Positions 8,187 through 16,856 of a stretch of 32,707 bases of DNA are shown here, piece by piece (position 1 is the first letter of the stretch; the number at the start of each line of letters is the position of its first letter). The translations under genes were made by a program, and so were the position numbers. The DNA lies in contig CALFAV010000044.1 in the NCBI GenBank assembly GCA_937946835.1, positions 1 through 32,707 of the forward strand, written 5' to 3'. This stretch comes from an uncultured Verrucomicrobiae bacterium (GTDB lineage Bacteria; Verrucomicrobiota; Verrucomicrobiia; Limisphaerales; J093). The notes beneath the pieces are model-generated. The model worked only from the letters and a program-made list of their open reading frames with translations, was not told the DNA's origin and did not search any database.

Positions 8187-8509
8187 GGCAGGCGCCGGCG
8201 GGGCAGGGGCGGGACCGGCTCGATCCCGAACACACAGTGCCAGTAAGTCCAACTGCGCGGGTCGAACACGCCCGGCGGGGGCGACTCCAGCACGGCGCGA
8301 AAGTCCGCTTCGGTCCAGTACCGCCGGGCCACCTGGAGGTCTTCCCGGGTTCCCCACGTCATGACCTGGGCCAGAAACCGCACCGGGTAAGCCAGGGCTT
8401 CCTCCGGACTTTTCCACCAAAACTGCCGGCGGGCGAGCCGATGCAGGTCGGGCGGGATGGACCGACCGGCGACCGGAGACCGGGGAGCATTTTCGAGACT
8501 CGGAGTCAT
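8183..8509 (-). CDS. Small DUF6922-like protein, probable antitoxin partner of the AbiEii-like gene
   Basis: A 108-residue cytoplasmic protein without signal or membrane segment. It has the pattern of small proteins usually encoded just before AbiEii-type nucleotidyltransferases: an aromatic start (RRQFWWKSPEEAL), then RFLAQVMTWGTREDLQVARR, then an aromatic WTYWHCVFGIEP near the end. I believe this corresponds to DUF6922, but that is from memory. It overlaps the aminotransferase stop upstream (ATGA) and the toxin-like GTG downstream (GTGA), so it is wedged with 4-bp overlaps on both sides inside the sugar operon. It appears intact although its partner is broken. The role as antitoxin is inferred from pairing only. 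Confidence 0.72.
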   Translation of the reverse strand: MTPSLENAPRSPVAGRSIPPDLHRLARRQFWWKSPEEALAYPVRFLAQVMTWGTREDLQVARRYWTEADFRAVLESPPPGVFDPRSWTYWHCVFGIEPVPPLPRRRLP

Positions 8510-9648
8510 GGGACCGCCAGCGTCCGGGCGTTCGCCCCGGGTGCCACTTCCGCCAGTGCCTCTTTCAGTGCGTCCACCACCCGGTCCTGATCCGCCTCGG
8601 TCAGGAACGGGTGCAGGGGCAGGCTGAGCACCTCCCGCGCGGCCTGCTCCGCCACGGGAAAATCCCCGGGGCGGTAGCCGAGTCCGGCGAAGACCGGTTG
8701 TTCGTGGAGGCATTTGGGGTAATAGACCGCGGTGGGAATGCCGGCGGCCTTCAGGCGCGCGGCCACGGCGTCGCGCGCCGGCACCCGGATGGTGTACTGG
8801 GCGTACACGTGGGTGTTGCCGGGCGCCACGGCGGGCGTCACACAAAGGCCGTCGAGCGCCCGGTCATAGCGGGCGGCGAGGCGTTGGCGCTCGGCCAGCT
8901 CCCACTCGAAGTGCGGCAGCTTGGCCAGCAGCACCGCGGCCTGGAGGGTGTCGAACCGCCCGTTCAACCCCAGCAGCGGATGATGGTTCCGCTCCAGCCC
9001 GCCGTGGGTGCGGATGGCGCGCATCCGCTCGGCCAGGGCGTTGTCGTTGGTGAACAGCGCCCCGCCGTCGCCGTAACAGCCCAGCGGTTTGGCCGGGAAA
9101 AAGCTGGTGCTGCCGATGGTGGTCACCCCGCCGCTGCGCCGGCCCCGTTGCGAGGCGCCGAAGCTTTGCGCCGCGTCCTCGATGACCGGCAGGCCGTGGC
9201 GCGCGGCCAGGGCGTTGAGGCGGTCGAAGTCCGGCATCTGGCCGAACAGGCTCACCGGCAACAGCGCCCGGGTGCGGGGGGTGAGGGCCGCCGCGACCTG
9301 CTCGACGGCGATGTTGTAGGTGTCCGGCTCGATGTCCACGAACACCGGCCGGGCGCCCACCAGGGCGATCACCTCGGCGGTGCTGATCCAGGTGAAGGGC
9401 ACGGTGATCACCTCGTCGCCGGGGCCGATGCCCAGCGCGCGCAGGGCGATCTCGAGGCTGTGCGTGCCGCTGGCCACGGTCAGGGCGTGGCGGACGCCCA
9501 CAAAGCGCGCCAGCGCCTCCTCCACCTCCGCGACCTCGGGACCGAGGATGAACTGACCGTGCTCGAGCACGCGCCGCAGCCGCGCGTCAATCTCGGCCTG
9601 GTAGCAGCGGTACTGGGACTTGAGGTCAACGAAATGCACCGCCAACAA
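8506..9648 (-). CDS. wbpE: WbpE-like UDP-3-keto-sugar aminotransferase
   Basis: A 380-residue PLP aminotransferase closely resembling Pseudomonas WbpE, which converts UDP-2-acetamido-3-keto-glucuronate to the 3-amino sugar for di-N-acetylated uronic acids. Shared landmarks are HGQFILGPEVAEVE, the PLP-site Asp158 in IEDAAQSFGAS, the Schiff-base Lys187 in TSFFPAKPLGCYGDGGA, RFDTLQAAVLLAKLP and TAVYYPKCLHEQP. WbpE normally acts after WbpA and WbpB and before WbpD; a WbpA-type enzyme is encoded at the head of this operon but WbpB and WbpD are not seen in the window. The gene lies between the lone MNT gene and the DUF6922-like gene, with which it overlaps by 4 bp. Confidence 0.87.
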   Translation of the reverse strand: MLAVHFVDLKSQYRCYQAEIDARLRRVLEHGQFILGPEVAEVEEALARFVGVRHALTVASGTHSLEIALRALGIGPGDEVITVPFTWISTAEVIALVGARPVFVDIEPDTYNIAVEQVAAALTPRTRALLPVSLFGQMPDFDRLNALAARHGLPVIEDAAQSFGASQRGRRSGGVTTIGSTSFFPAKPLGCYGDGGALFTNDNALAERMRAIRTHGGLERNHHPLLGLNGRFDTLQAAVLLAKLPHFEWELAERQRLAARYDRALDGLCVTPAVAPGNTHVYAQYTIRVPARDAVAARLKAAGIPTAVYYPKCLHEQPVFAGLGYRPGDFPVAEQAAREVLSLPLHPFLTEADQDRVVDALKEALAEVAPGANARTLAVP

Positions 9649-9673
9649 ACATCACAACCCGGCCAACCGGCGC

Positions 9674-9994
9674 TCAGGCCTCATACACCGTGCGGCTGGT
9701 TTCCAGGGCGCTCTGTCGGAACTCGGGGGAGGTGCGTTGCAGGCCCACCCAATCCACCGTGTAGAGCGTGGGCAACTCCTCGAGGGCGTCCTGAATCCGG
9801 TAAAACGTGTCCAGCGGCAGCGGCGGCGGGCCAAGCACGCCCAGGTCGAAATCCGCCCGTGGTCCGGCCGTGCCCGCGGCGCGCGAGCCGAACAGGACCA
9901 CACGCCAGCCGCGCAGTTCGCCGGCGAAGCGCGCCAGACAGGCGCGGATCATTTGCTCGACCTCCGCCTCGCGACCGGTGGCCGTCGTGCTCAC
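9674..9994 (-). CDS. Stand-alone minimal nucleotidyltransferase (MNT domain, MntA-like)
   Basis: A 106-residue single-domain nucleotidyltransferase. [10 protein letters not shown] with D48-x-D50 gives the G-S-x10-D-x-D signature, and Asp81 (TVDW) is a likely third acid. Such proteins are antitoxins that AMPylate HEPN toxins, but no HEPN gene is next to this one; the nearest is hepT about 1 kb upstream with its own MntA. The GTG start overlaps the epimerase stop by 4 bp (GTGA), which supports the chosen start. An in-frame Met further in (residue 15) would be an alternative but would lose the overlap. It may be an orphan antitoxin, a decoy, or the partner of an unrecognised gene. Confidence 0.83.
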   Translation of the reverse strand: MSTTATGREAEVEQMIRACLARFAGELRGWRVVLFGSRAAGTAGPRADFDLGVLGPPPLPLDTFYRIQDALEELPTLYTVDWVGLQRTSPEFRQSALETSRTVYEA

Positions 9995-10998
9995 ACGCGG
10001 TAAAAGTCCCGGTACCAGGCCACGAAGCGCCGCACCCCTTCCTCGATGGGCGTGGCCGGCTGGAAGCCCACGTCGCGCACCAGCTCGTCCACATCGGCGT
10101 AGGTGGCGGGCACATCGCCCGGCTGCAGGGGCAGCAGGCGTTTTTCGGCCTTTCGGCCCAGCGCCGCCTCGAGCAGGCCGATCAGGTGCAGCAGCTCGAC
10201 CGGCGCATGGTTGCCGATGTTGTAAATCCGGTACGGGGCGCGGCTGGTGCCGGGGTCGGGCGCGTCGCCGTTCCACGCCGGGTTGCCGGCCGGCACGCGG
10301 TCGGTCACGCGCACCACGCCCTCGACGATGTCGTCAATGTAAGTGAAATCGCGCCGCATCCGGCCTTCGTTGAACACGTCAATGGGCCGCCCTTCGAGAA
10401 TGGCCCTTGTGAAAAGGAACAGCGCCATGTCCGGCCGGCCCCAGGGGCCATAGACCGTGAAGAAGCGCAGGCCGGTGGTGGGCAGGCCGTACAAATGGCC
10501 GTAGGTGTGGGCCATCAGTTCGTTGGCCTTTTTGCTCGCCGCGTACAGGCTCAACGGGTGGTCCACGTTGTGATGCACCGAGAAGGGCATCCGGGTGTTG
10601 GCCCCGTACACCGAGCTGGAGGAGGCATAGACCAGGTGCTCAACGCCGTGATGGCGGCAGCCCTCGAGCACGTGCAGGAAGCCCACCAGGTTGCTCTCGA
10701 CGTAGGCGTGCGGGTTTTGCAACGAGTACCGCACCCCGGCCTGGGCGGCCAGGTGCACCACGCGCTGCGGCCGGGTTCGGGCAAACAGGTCTTCGATGCC
10801 GGCGCGGTCCGCGAGGTCGAGGCGGTGGAAACTGAAGCCCGGATGGCCGGTCAGCCGCGCCAGGCGCGCCTCCTTCAGGCGCACGTCGTAATAGGCGTTG
10901 AGGTTGTCCAGGCCGACCACCTCGTCGCCACGGGCCAGGAGCCGTTCGGCCACGTGGTAGCCGATGAATCCGGCCACGCCGGTGAGGAGGATTTTCAT
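9991..10998 (-). CDS. UDP-glucuronate 4-epimerase
   Basis: This extended SDR (335 residues) probably interconverts UDP-glucuronate and UDP-galacturonate. The cofactor motif TGVAGFIG (6-13), [25 protein letters not shown], the catalytic Tyr152-x-x-x-Lys156 (YAASKK), [15 protein letters not shown] and [13 protein letters not shown] are all typical of the LpsL/Cap1J/GAE group of UDP-GlcA 4-epimerases. Its ATG overlaps the hepT stop by one base (TGATG), and its own stop overlaps the next start, so it is locked between two toxin-antitoxin-type genes. Activity on an N-acetylated uronic acid, matching the WbpA-type enzyme, is a reasonable alternative. Confidence 0.9.
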   Translation of the reverse strand: MKILLTGVAGFIGYHVAERLLARGDEVVGLDNLNAYYDVRLKEARLARLTGHPGFSFHRLDLADRAGIEDLFARTRPQRVVHLAAQAGVRYSLQNPHAYVESNLVGFLHVLEGCRHHGVEHLVYASSSSVYGANTRMPFSVHHNVDHPLSLYAASKKANELMAHTYGHLYGLPTTGLRFFTVYGPWGRPDMALFLFTRAILEGRPIDVFNEGRMRRDFTYIDDIVEGVVRVTDRVPAGNPAWNGDAPDPGTSRAPYRIYNIGNHAPVELLHLIGLLEAALGRKAEKRLLPLQPGDVPATYADVDELVRDVGFQPATPIEEGVRRFVAWYRDFYRV

Positions 10999-11405
10999 CA
11001 GGAAGCGGCCGCTATGGCCGTGAGGAAATCCTCGAAATCCCCCAGGTGAGTTTCGAGGACCCGTTGGAGGATCGCGGTCTCGATCTCACGGTAACTGTGC
11101 ACGGCAACGTTGCGGAATCCCACCATGGCCTCCATGCATTGGGCCACGTCCGCCGGGAGCACCCCGGCCTCTTTTAGCAGGGTGAAGGCCTCGCGGCTGG
11201 TCTGGGGCACGCCCAGTCCCCGCTGTGCGACCTCGTGCATGGCCAGATCAATGGCGGCTTCACAAGCCCGAAGGAGATTCAGCACCAGCGCATCCCGGTG
11301 GGTCCAATCCGCCAGGCGTTCGGGGCGGCCGGCATATTCCTCGCGAACCCGCGCCAAACAGCGCCGGATGATCGCCGCCTTGTTGAGTTGAACGTCGTCA
11401 GGCAC
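10998..11405 (-). CDS. hepT: HepT-like HEPN (DUF86) RNase toxin
   Basis: A 135-residue all-alpha HEPN protein. It carries the catalytic R-x4-H motif as Arg98-NVAV-His103, followed by Ser104-Tyr105, matching RX4HXY of HepT toxins. In characterised type VII systems HepT is an RNase that cleaves tRNA or mRNA, and MntA silences it by AMPylating that Tyr. The active site is intact, so the toxin looks functional. The GTG start lies 8 bp inside mntA and the stop shares one base with the epimerase ATG. The order mntA then hepT is seen in many such pairs. What is odd is the location in the middle of a sugar-nucleotide operon. Confidence 0.92.
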   Translation of the reverse strand: MPDDVQLNKAAIIRRCLARVREEYAGRPERLADWTHRDALVLNLLRACEAAIDLAMHEVAQRGLGVPQTSREAFTLLKEAGVLPADVAQCMEAMVGFRNVAVHSYREIETAILQRVLETHLGDFEDFLTAIAAAS

Positions 11406-11859
11406 GGGAGGAAAGCGGCACCCCCAGTGCGCGCAGTACCGGGGCGCGCTCCTCGTTCAGGCGGGCGTAATCGCTCAACGTGTACATCTCGAACTCGTCG
11501 GCTTCCCGGGCGCGGAACGTGGCCAGCCGACGGCCGGTGCGGAGCACCTCCTTGCGCAGCACGGTACTGGCGCGGCGCAGGTCCACCAGGTCCACCTCCC
11601 GCCGCAGCCGCAGCGCCAGCGCCTGCGCGGTTTGAAAGACCGCCCACACGTCACACGGCGCGGGCGGCAGAAAGGCCACGTCCAAGTCACTGTCCGGCCG
11701 GACCGCGCCGCGCGCCGCCGAGCCGAACAGGTAAATCACCGCCGGGTCAAAGGCGGCCAGTCCGCGGACCAATTCCGTCACCTCGCTTTCCCCGAGGGCA
11801 GTGGTTCCGGGTTCGGGCCGTAAACCTCCCGAGCGGCTGGCGGGGGTCGGGCTGCTCAT
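11398..11859 (-). CDS. mntA: MntA-like nucleotidyltransferase antitoxin
   Basis: The partner of HepT: a 153-residue MNT-fold adenylyltransferase. [10 protein letters not shown] with D58-x-D60 (GS-x10-DxD) and the further acid in EVDLVDL (about 90-93) form the metal and ATP site. An N-terminal extension of about 20 residues (Ser/Pro/Gly-rich) precedes the fold. Known MntA proteins transfer several AMP groups to a HepT tyrosine. The ATG overlaps the fcl stop by 4 bp and the stop region overlaps hepT by 8 bp, so antitoxin synthesis may be coupled to GDP-fucose synthase translation. Intact motifs suggest a working pair. Confidence 0.92.
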   Translation of the reverse strand: MSSPTPASRSGGLRPEPGTTALGESEVTELVRGLAAFDPAVIYLFGSAARGAVRPDSDLDVAFLPPAPCDVWAVFQTAQALALRLRREVDLVDLRRASTVLRKEVLRTGRRLATFRAREADEFEMYTLSDYARLNEERAPVLRALGVPLSSRA

Positions 11860-12848
11860 TCGCGCAAAGTACCGGCGGCGCGGGCCGCCAGAAAATCTTG
11901 GTAGGTCGCGGTCAGGCCCTTGCGCAGGGGGATGCGCGGCGCCCAACCGGTGGCCCGGAGCCGGGAAATGTCCAGCAGTTTGCGGGGCGTGCCGTCCGGG
12001 CGCGAGGCGTCGAAAACCATTTCGCCGGTGTACCCGGTGATGTCCCGAATCAGTTCGGCCAGTTCGCGGATGGTCAGGTCGGTGCCGGTGCCCACGTTGA
12101 TCCAGTCCGGAGGGTCGGGCAGTTCGAGCAGGTGCAGGCAGGCGTCGGCCAGGTCGTCCACGTGCAGAAACTCGCGGCGCGGGGTGCCGGTGCCCCAGAG
12201 CACGACCCGCGGCCGACCGGCCGCGCGCGCCTCGTGGAAGCGCCGCAGCAACGCCGGGATGACGTGGGCGCGTTCGGGGTGGTAGTAGTCGCCGGGGCCG
12301 TACAGGTTGGTGGGCATGACCGAGTGGAACAGGCGGCCGTGCTGCCGGCGGTAGTACTGACAGAGCTTGAGGCCGGCGATTTTGGCCAGGGCGTAGGCCT
12401 CGTTGGTGGGCTCGAGCGGGCCGGTCAACAGCGCCGTTTCGGGGATCGGCTGTGGTGCTTCCCGGGGGTAGATGCAGGAGCTGCCCAGGAACAACAGCCG
12501 GGCGGTGTCGTGGCGAAAGGCGCTGCGAATGACGTTCAGGGCAAGGGCCAGGTTTTCCTCCAGAAACTCCACCGGGAAGGTGCGGTTGGCCTCGATGCCG
12601 CCGACCCGCGCGGCCGCCATGAGAACCACCTCCGGTCGTTCCGCGGCAAAGAACCGGTCCACGGCCGCGGCGTCGCGCAGGTCCAGTTGCGCGCGGTCGC
12701 GCAGCAGCAGTTCGCAATCGCCCCGCGCCCGCAGGCGACGCACCAGGGCCGAGCCGACCATGCCGCGGTGGCCGGCCACGAAAACGCGCCGGCCGCGCAG
12801 GGCGGAGTCGCCCCCGGCCGCGGCGGGGGGGGTGGGGGACGGGTTCAC
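11856..12848 (-). CDS. fcl: GDP-L-fucose synthase
   Basis: It makes GDP-L-fucose from GDP-4-keto-6-deoxy-mannose (3,5-epimerase and 4-reductase). The 330-residue SDR has the cofactor motif [29 protein letters not shown], the catalytic [18 protein letters not shown] and [17 protein letters not shown], all classic for GMER/WcaG. The GTG start overlaps the gmd stop by 4 bp. The first 16 residues or so are Pro/Ala-rich before the first strand; the overlap nevertheless favours this start. With gmd it forms a complete two-step route from GDP-mannose. Confidence 0.96.
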   Translation of the reverse strand: MNPSPTPPAAAGGDSALRGRRVFVAGHRGMVGSALVRRLRARGDCELLLRDRAQLDLRDAAAVDRFFAAERPEVVLMAAARVGGIEANRTFPVEFLEENLALALNVIRSAFRHDTARLLFLGSSCIYPREAPQPIPETALLTGPLEPTNEAYALAKIAGLKLCQYYRRQHGRLFHSVMPTNLYGPGDYYHPERAHVIPALLRRFHEARAAGRPRVVLWGTGTPRREFLHVDDLADACLHLLELPDPPDWINVGTGTDLTIRELAELIRDITGYTGEMVFDASRPDGTPRKLLDISRLRATGWAPRIPLRKGLTATYQDFLAARAAGTLRE

Positions 12849-13918
12849 GGTTGGCGGCGATGGACGTCGGCCGCGGTGGCGGCGCTGGCATCCGGCGGTT
12901 CGGGCAGTTGCCCGGCCTCGCGCAGGGCCAGCTCGCGCCGGGCCAGGGCCAGGTCGGCTTCGACCATCAGCCGGACCAGATCGCGGAAGCGGACCTTGGG
13001 TTCCCAGCCGAGCTGGCGTTTGGCCTTGGCCGGATTGCCGATGAGCAGGTCCACCTCGGCGGGGCGCTCGTAGCGGGGGTCGTGGCGGACGTGCTCGCGC
13101 CAGTCCAGGTCCAGCAGTCCGAAGGCGGCCTCGCAGAACTCGCGCACGCTGTGGGTCTCGTGGGTGGCGATGACGTAGTCGTCCGGCCGGTCCTGTTGGA
13201 GCATCCGCCACATGGCCTCGACGTATTCCCGGGCGTAGCCCCAGTCGCGCCGGGCCTCGAGGTTGCCCAGGTACAACTCGCGCTGGAGGCCGAGTTTGAT
13301 GCGCGTGGCGGCGCGGGTGATTTTGCGGGTGACGAAGGTTTCGCCGCGGCGGGGCGACTCGTGGTTGAAGAGGATGCCGCTGCTGGCGTGCAGGCCGTAG
13401 GACTCGCGGAAGTTCACCGTCAGCCAGTGGGCATAGACCTTGGCACAGGCGTAGGGCGAGCGCGGCCAGAACGGGGTGGTCTCGGTCTGCGGCACCTCCT
13501 GCACCTTGCCGTACATCTCGGAGGAGGAGGCCTGGTAAAAGCGGCATTTTTTCACCAGCCCGGCCTCGCGAATGGCCTCGAGGATGCGCACGGTGCCCAG
13601 CCCCACCACGTTGCCGGTGTACTCGGGGATGTCGAAGGAGACGCGCACGTGGCTTTGGGCGCCCAGGTTGTAAATCTCGTCCGGCGCCAGGTCGTAGAGC
13701 AGCTTGACCATCTGGACCGAGTCGGCGAGGTCGCCGTAGTGCAGGAACAGGCGCACGCCGTTGACGTGCGGGTCCTGGTACAGGTGGTCAATGCGGCTGG
13801 TGTTGAAGGTCGAGGCGCGGCGGATGACGCCGTGGACCTCGTAGCCCTTGGCCAGGAGCAGTTCGGCCAGGTACGAGCCGTCCTGGCCGGTGATGCCGGT
13901 GATGAGCGCGCGCTTCAT
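12845..13918 (-). CDS. gmd: GDP-mannose 4,6-dehydratase
   Basis: First step of GDP-L-fucose (or other GDP-6-deoxyhexose) synthesis. The 357-residue protein has [10 protein letters not shown] at residues 8-17, [16 protein letters not shown], the catalytic Tyr156-x-x-x-Lys160 (YACAK), [19 protein letters not shown] and [16 protein letters not shown], which are diagnostic. The start [12 protein letters not shown] is the only sensible one and lies 47 bp after the dehydrogenase stop. The C-terminus carries a family-atypical tail of about 25 Ala-rich residues. It overlaps fcl by 4 bp. Confidence 0.97.
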   Translation of the reverse strand: MKRALITGITGQDGSYLAELLLAKGYEVHGVIRRASTFNTSRIDHLYQDPHVNGVRLFLHYGDLADSVQMVKLLYDLAPDEIYNLGAQSHVRVSFDIPEYTGNVVGLGTVRILEAIREAGLVKKCRFYQASSSEMYGKVQEVPQTETTPFWPRSPYACAKVYAHWLTVNFRESYGLHASSGILFNHESPRRGETFVTRKITRAATRIKLGLQRELYLGNLEARRDWGYAREYVEAMWRMLQQDRPDDYVIATHETHSVREFCEAAFGLLDLDWREHVRHDPRYERPAEVDLLIGNPAKAKRQLGWEPKVRFRDLVRLMVEADLALARRELALREAGQLPEPPDASAATAADVHRRQP

Positions 13919-13965
13919 GCGGGGAAGCGGGGCGGGAGAGGGGTGTGGAGACTGCGGCCGACCGG

Positions 13966-15270
13966 TCAGGCTTTCCAGAGCTGTCCCGGGCGGGTGGGGA
14001 TGCCGGCCATGGCGTTGCGGGTGTCCACGATGCAGGCGGCCCACTCGGCCAGTTCCCGGTAGTTGACCGCGCGGTGGTGGGTGGCGATGAGCACGAGATC
14101 GAACGCGCCGATGCTTTCGCGGGTCCAGGGCACCGAGCGCGTGCCCGCCCAGTGGCCGTGCTCGCGGCTGGGGCGGATGACCGGCACGTACGGGTCGTGG
14201 TAGGCCACGTCCGCGCCCCGCGCCTTGAGCAGGTCCAGCAGGGTGTAGCTGGGCGACTCGCGGTCGTCGTCCACGTCCGGTTTGTAGGCCAGGCCCAGGA
14301 CGAGGATGCGGCTGCCGTTGACGGGTTTTTTGACGGCGTTGAGGGCCTCGGTGACGCGATTGACCACATAGTGGGGCATCGCGGTGTTGACCTCGCCGGC
14401 CAGTTCGATGAACCGGGTGTGCTGCCCGTACTCGCGCGCCTTCCAGGTCAGGTAAAACGGGTCAATCGGGATGCAATGCCCGCCCAGACCGGGGCCGGGG
14501 TAAAAGGCCATGAACCCGAACGGCTTGGTTTTGGCGGCGTTGATCACCTCCCACACGTCAATGCCCATCGCGCTGTAAACGACCTTCAGCTCGTTCACCA
14601 GGGCGATGTTCACGCTGCGGAAGATGTTCTCCAGCAGCTTGGTCGCCTCGGCCGCGCGGCAGGACGAGACGGGCACGAGGGTCTGGATGGCCCGGCCGTA
14701 CAGGGCCCTGGCCTTCTCCAGACACGCCGGCGTAAGGCCACCGATGACCTTGGGAATCCGGGCCACATCGCTTTGCGGGTTGCCCGGGTCTTCCCGCTCG
14801 GGACTGAACGCGAGGTGGAAATCCTCACCCGCCCGAAGGCCGGAGCCTTTTTCGAGCACGGCCCGCAGGTCCTCATCCGTGGTGCCCGGGTAGGTCGTGG
14901 ATTCCAGCACCACCAACGTGCCGCGCTGCAGGTGCGGGGCGATTTCCTCGCCGGTCTTGAGGATGTACGAGATGTCCGGCTCGCGGTTCTTGTTCAGGGG
15001 CGTGGGCACGCAAATGATGACCGCGCCGACCTCGCGCACCCGGCTGAAATCGGTCGAAGCGCGGAACCGGCCGGCGCTGACCTGTTCGGCGATGGCCGCG
15101 TCCGGGATGTGCCGGATGTAGCTTTTGCCCGCGAGCAGGGACTGCACTTTGGCGGGGTCAATGTCCAGTCCCAGCACCCCCACGCCGGAGCGGGCAAATT
15201 GCAGGGACAAGGGCAGTCCAACGTAGCCGAGGCCGATCACGGCGATGGGTTTTTCGGGCGGGGGAAGCAT
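13966..15270 (-). CDS. wbpA: WbpA-type UDP-N-acetylglucosamine 6-dehydrogenase (nucleotide-sugar dehydrogenase)
   Basis: It oxidises the C6 of a UDP-sugar to a uronic acid with two NAD+. The 434-residue protein has [10 protein letters not shown] (12-21), [13 protein letters not shown] (87-99), [11 protein letters not shown] (121-131), the central [19 protein letters not shown] and the catalytic Cys266 in [11 protein letters not shown]. The stretch [18 protein letters not shown] matches the WbpA subgroup (UDP-GlcNAc 6-dehydrogenase) better than plain UDP-glucose dehydrogenases. It follows the regulator gene by 15 bp and is the first structural gene of the operon. The WbpE-like aminotransferase downstream is a natural later step. 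Confidence 0.9.
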   Translation of the reverse strand: MLPPPEKPIAVIGLGYVGLPLSLQFARSGVGVLGLDIDPAKVQSLLAGKSYIRHIPDAAIAEQVSAGRFRASTDFSRVREVGAVIICVPTPLNKNREPDISYILKTGEEIAPHLQRGTLVVLESTTYPGTTDEDLRAVLEKGSGLRAGEDFHLAFSPEREDPGNPQSDVARIPKVIGGLTPACLEKARALYGRAIQTLVPVSSCRAAEATKLLENIFRSVNIALVNELKVVYSAMGIDVWEVINAAKTKPFGFMAFYPGPGLGGHCIPIDPFYLTWKAREYGQHTRFIELAGEVNTAMPHYVVNRVTEALNAVKKPVNGSRILVLGLAYKPDVDDDRESPSYTLLDLLKARGADVAYHDPYVPVIRPSREHGHWAGTRSVPWTRESIGAFDLVLIATHHRAVNYRELAEWAACIVDTRNAMAGIPTRPGQLWKA

Positions 15271-15285
15271 GGGGTTGACGCGGGT

Positions 15286-15804
15286 TCAGAGCAGTTTTTC
15301 CAGCAACGGAGCCACGGACTGAAAATTCTTCTGGAACCGGGCCAGCGCCTCGAGGCGCTTCTGGCAAAAGGCGAAATCCTCGGGATCCAGGTCCTGCTGG
15401 TCGCGCTCGTGCTCGAGAGTGGACACCACCTCTTCGACCCGGTGCTGGGCGGCGTCCAGGTACGGCTTGACGATCTCGCGGTAGGCATTGCGGATCAGGG
15501 CGCCGACCTCGGGCACCGCCTCGAAGTGGTCGCGGCGATTGCCGGGCACCCACACCTTGCGAATCGCGCCCAGCGAGAGCAGTTGACGGGTGCCGGTGCT
15601 GGCGCTGGCCTTGCTGATGCCCAGGCCGTCGGCGATTTCCTCCAGGCTCAACGCCTGCGGGGAGAGGTACAGCAGGCCGTAAATCTGGCCGACCGTGCGG
15701 GGCAAACCCAGGCGGCGACACAGGTTGCCCACCGCCTCGATGAGCTGGAGCTTGCCTTTGGAGCGGACGGCCACGGGGGAGGCAACGGTTTGGGGTGGCG
15801 ACAC
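15286..15804 (-). CDS. GbsR/MarR-family winged-helix transcriptional regulator
   Basis: A 172-residue DNA-binding protein heading the operon. A winged-helix spans residues about 30-100, with the recognition segment LSLEEIADGLGISKASASTG and the wing near VWVPGNRRDHFE. The C-terminal half is a long helix set (HRVEEVVSTLEHERDQQD) typical of GbsR/OpcR dimerisation regions. GbsR proteins repress osmolyte genes in Bacillus; here the position suggests control of the polysaccharide operon and probably of itself. A palindrome about 70 bp upstream is a candidate operator. The GTG start gives the family length; no strong ribosome-binding site is visible. Confidence 0.88.
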   Translation of the reverse strand: MSPPQTVASPVAVRSKGKLQLIEAVGNLCRRLGLPRTVGQIYGLLYLSPQALSLEEIADGLGISKASASTGTRQLLSLGAIRKVWVPGNRRDHFEAVPEVGALIRNAYREIVKPYLDAAQHRVEEVVSTLEHERDQQDLDPEDFAFCQKRLEALARFQKNFQSVAPLLEKLL

Positions 15805-15844
15805 TTCGTGCCGGTCACTTCGCGGGGGGCGAAGCGAGGGAGGA

Positions 15845-15889
15845 ATTGAACGGGGGCCGGGGGAACGGTTCGTTCAATACGGATTGAAC
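15845..15889. promoter_or_regulatory. Candidate operator: perfect GTTCAAT/ATTGAAC palindrome plus an extra half-site
   Basis: GTTCAAT at 15872-15878 and ATTGAAC at 15883-15889 form a perfect 7-bp inverted repeat around ACGG. A third copy, ATTGAAC at 15845-15851, lies 38 bp away (start to start) from the right arm. These AT-rich sites stand out in GC-rich surroundings, in the leader of the regulator gene (start 15804), where a promoter for the operon must lie. The layout fits a dimeric MarR/GbsR-type repressor with autoregulation. A separate GC-rich hairpin (CTTCGC-GGGGG-GCGAAG, 15818-15834) sits between operator and start. Binding is inferred from position and symmetry. Confidence 0.62.
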
Positions 15890-15938
15890 AAATGAAACAA
15901 ACCGCACCCCCTGGCAAGCCTTTTTTAGCTCCCCACCT

Positions 15939-16856
15939 TTACGCCCCGGGCCGGTGGGTCGGCTCGGCCACGGACCGCTCCGGCTCGGCCGGCTCCACGT
16001 GCACCAGCACGTCGGTCACCGCCGGCAAAACAGCCCGCACCCGGTCCTTCACGGCGTGGGCAATGGCATGGGCCGCGCGCACCGTCAGTTCCGGCGCCAC
16101 TTCCACATGCAAATCCACGAAGTACTCCCCGCCCATTTTGCGCACCCGGCATTTTTCGATCCGCGCCACGCCGTGCACCCCGCCCGCCAGGTGACTCACC
16201 CGGGCGTTGAATTCCGGGTCCGGCGCCGTGTCCATCAATTCGGCCAGCGTACCGCGCATCAACCGCCAGCCGTTCCCCGCGATGATGCCCGCGGCCAGCA
16301 ACGCTGCCACGTCATCTGCCCGCGCCCAGGCCGGCCCGCCGATCAGGGCAACGCTGATGCCCAGGCCCGCGGCCAGCGAGGTAATGGCGTCGCTGCGGTG
16401 ATGCCAGGCATCCGATTGCACCGCCAGGTTGTCCAGCGCGCGCCCCTCCCGCAACACCCACCGAAACAGCCCTTCCTTCACCAGCACCACCCCCAACAGC
16501 ACTCCCAACGTGAAGGCCGCCGGCCCCTGATGCGGACGCATCAACTCGAGGGCCGAACTCACCGCAATCCAGCCCGCGGCCAGAAACAACATCGTGGCCA
16601 CCACCGCCGCGGCGATCGGCTCGGCCTTGCCGTGGCCGTAGGGATGATCGGCGTCCGCCGGGGCGGCGGCCACCACCAGCCCGCGCCAGACGATGAGCGA
16701 GCTGAGCAGGTCGGCCAGCGATTCGACCCCGTCGGCCACCAGCGCGTGGCTGTGCCCGGCCGCCCCGGCCACGATCTTCCCCCCGGCCAGGAGGGTGTTG
16801 ACGATCAGGCCCAGAAACGTGGCCCGCAGACTGCGTTGAAGCCGGCTCCGCCGCAC
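15939..16856 (-). CDS. Cation diffusion facilitator (CDF) metal efflux transporter
   Basis: An inner-membrane metal/proton antiporter of the CzcD/FieF type, probably for Zn2+, Fe2+, Mn2+ or Co2+. The 305-residue protein shows the N-terminal VNTLLAGGKIVAG helix and the metal site HALVADGVESLAD. DHPYGHGKAEP and the second half-site SDAWHHRSDA follow, then a cytoplasmic C-terminal domain (CRVRKMGGEYFVDLHVEV) ending in a His/Glu-containing tail. I use the GTG at 16856; a TTG at 16895 would add 13 residues. The first third of the gene is repeated at 20780-20961. It is co-directional with the regulator gene 134 bp downstream, but that gap with the operator suggests separate transcription. Confidence 0.92.
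   Translation of the reverse strand: MRRSRLQRSLRATFLGLIVNTLLAGGKIVAGAAGHSHALVADGVESLADLLSSLIVWRGLVVAAAPADADHPYGHGKAEPIAAAVVATMLFLAAGWIAVSSALELMRPHQGPAAFTLGVLLGVVLVKEGLFRWVLREGRALDNLAVQSDAWHHRSDAITSLAAGLGISVALIGGPAWARADDVAALLAAGIIAGNGWRLMRGTLAELMDTAPDPEFNARVSHLAGGVHGVARIEKCRVRKMGGEYFVDLHVEVAPELTVRAAHAIAHAVKDRVRAVLPAVTDVLVHVEPAEPERSVAEPTHRPGA

Noticed and set aside
8611-11049. Very long plus-strand open frame opposite wbpE, the MNT gene and the epimerase
   Set aside because: It is a shadow of genes with strong family motifs on the minus strand; GC-rich codon use leaves antisense frames open. The same applies to the long frames at 27124-30033 (minus) and 29784-32087 (plus).
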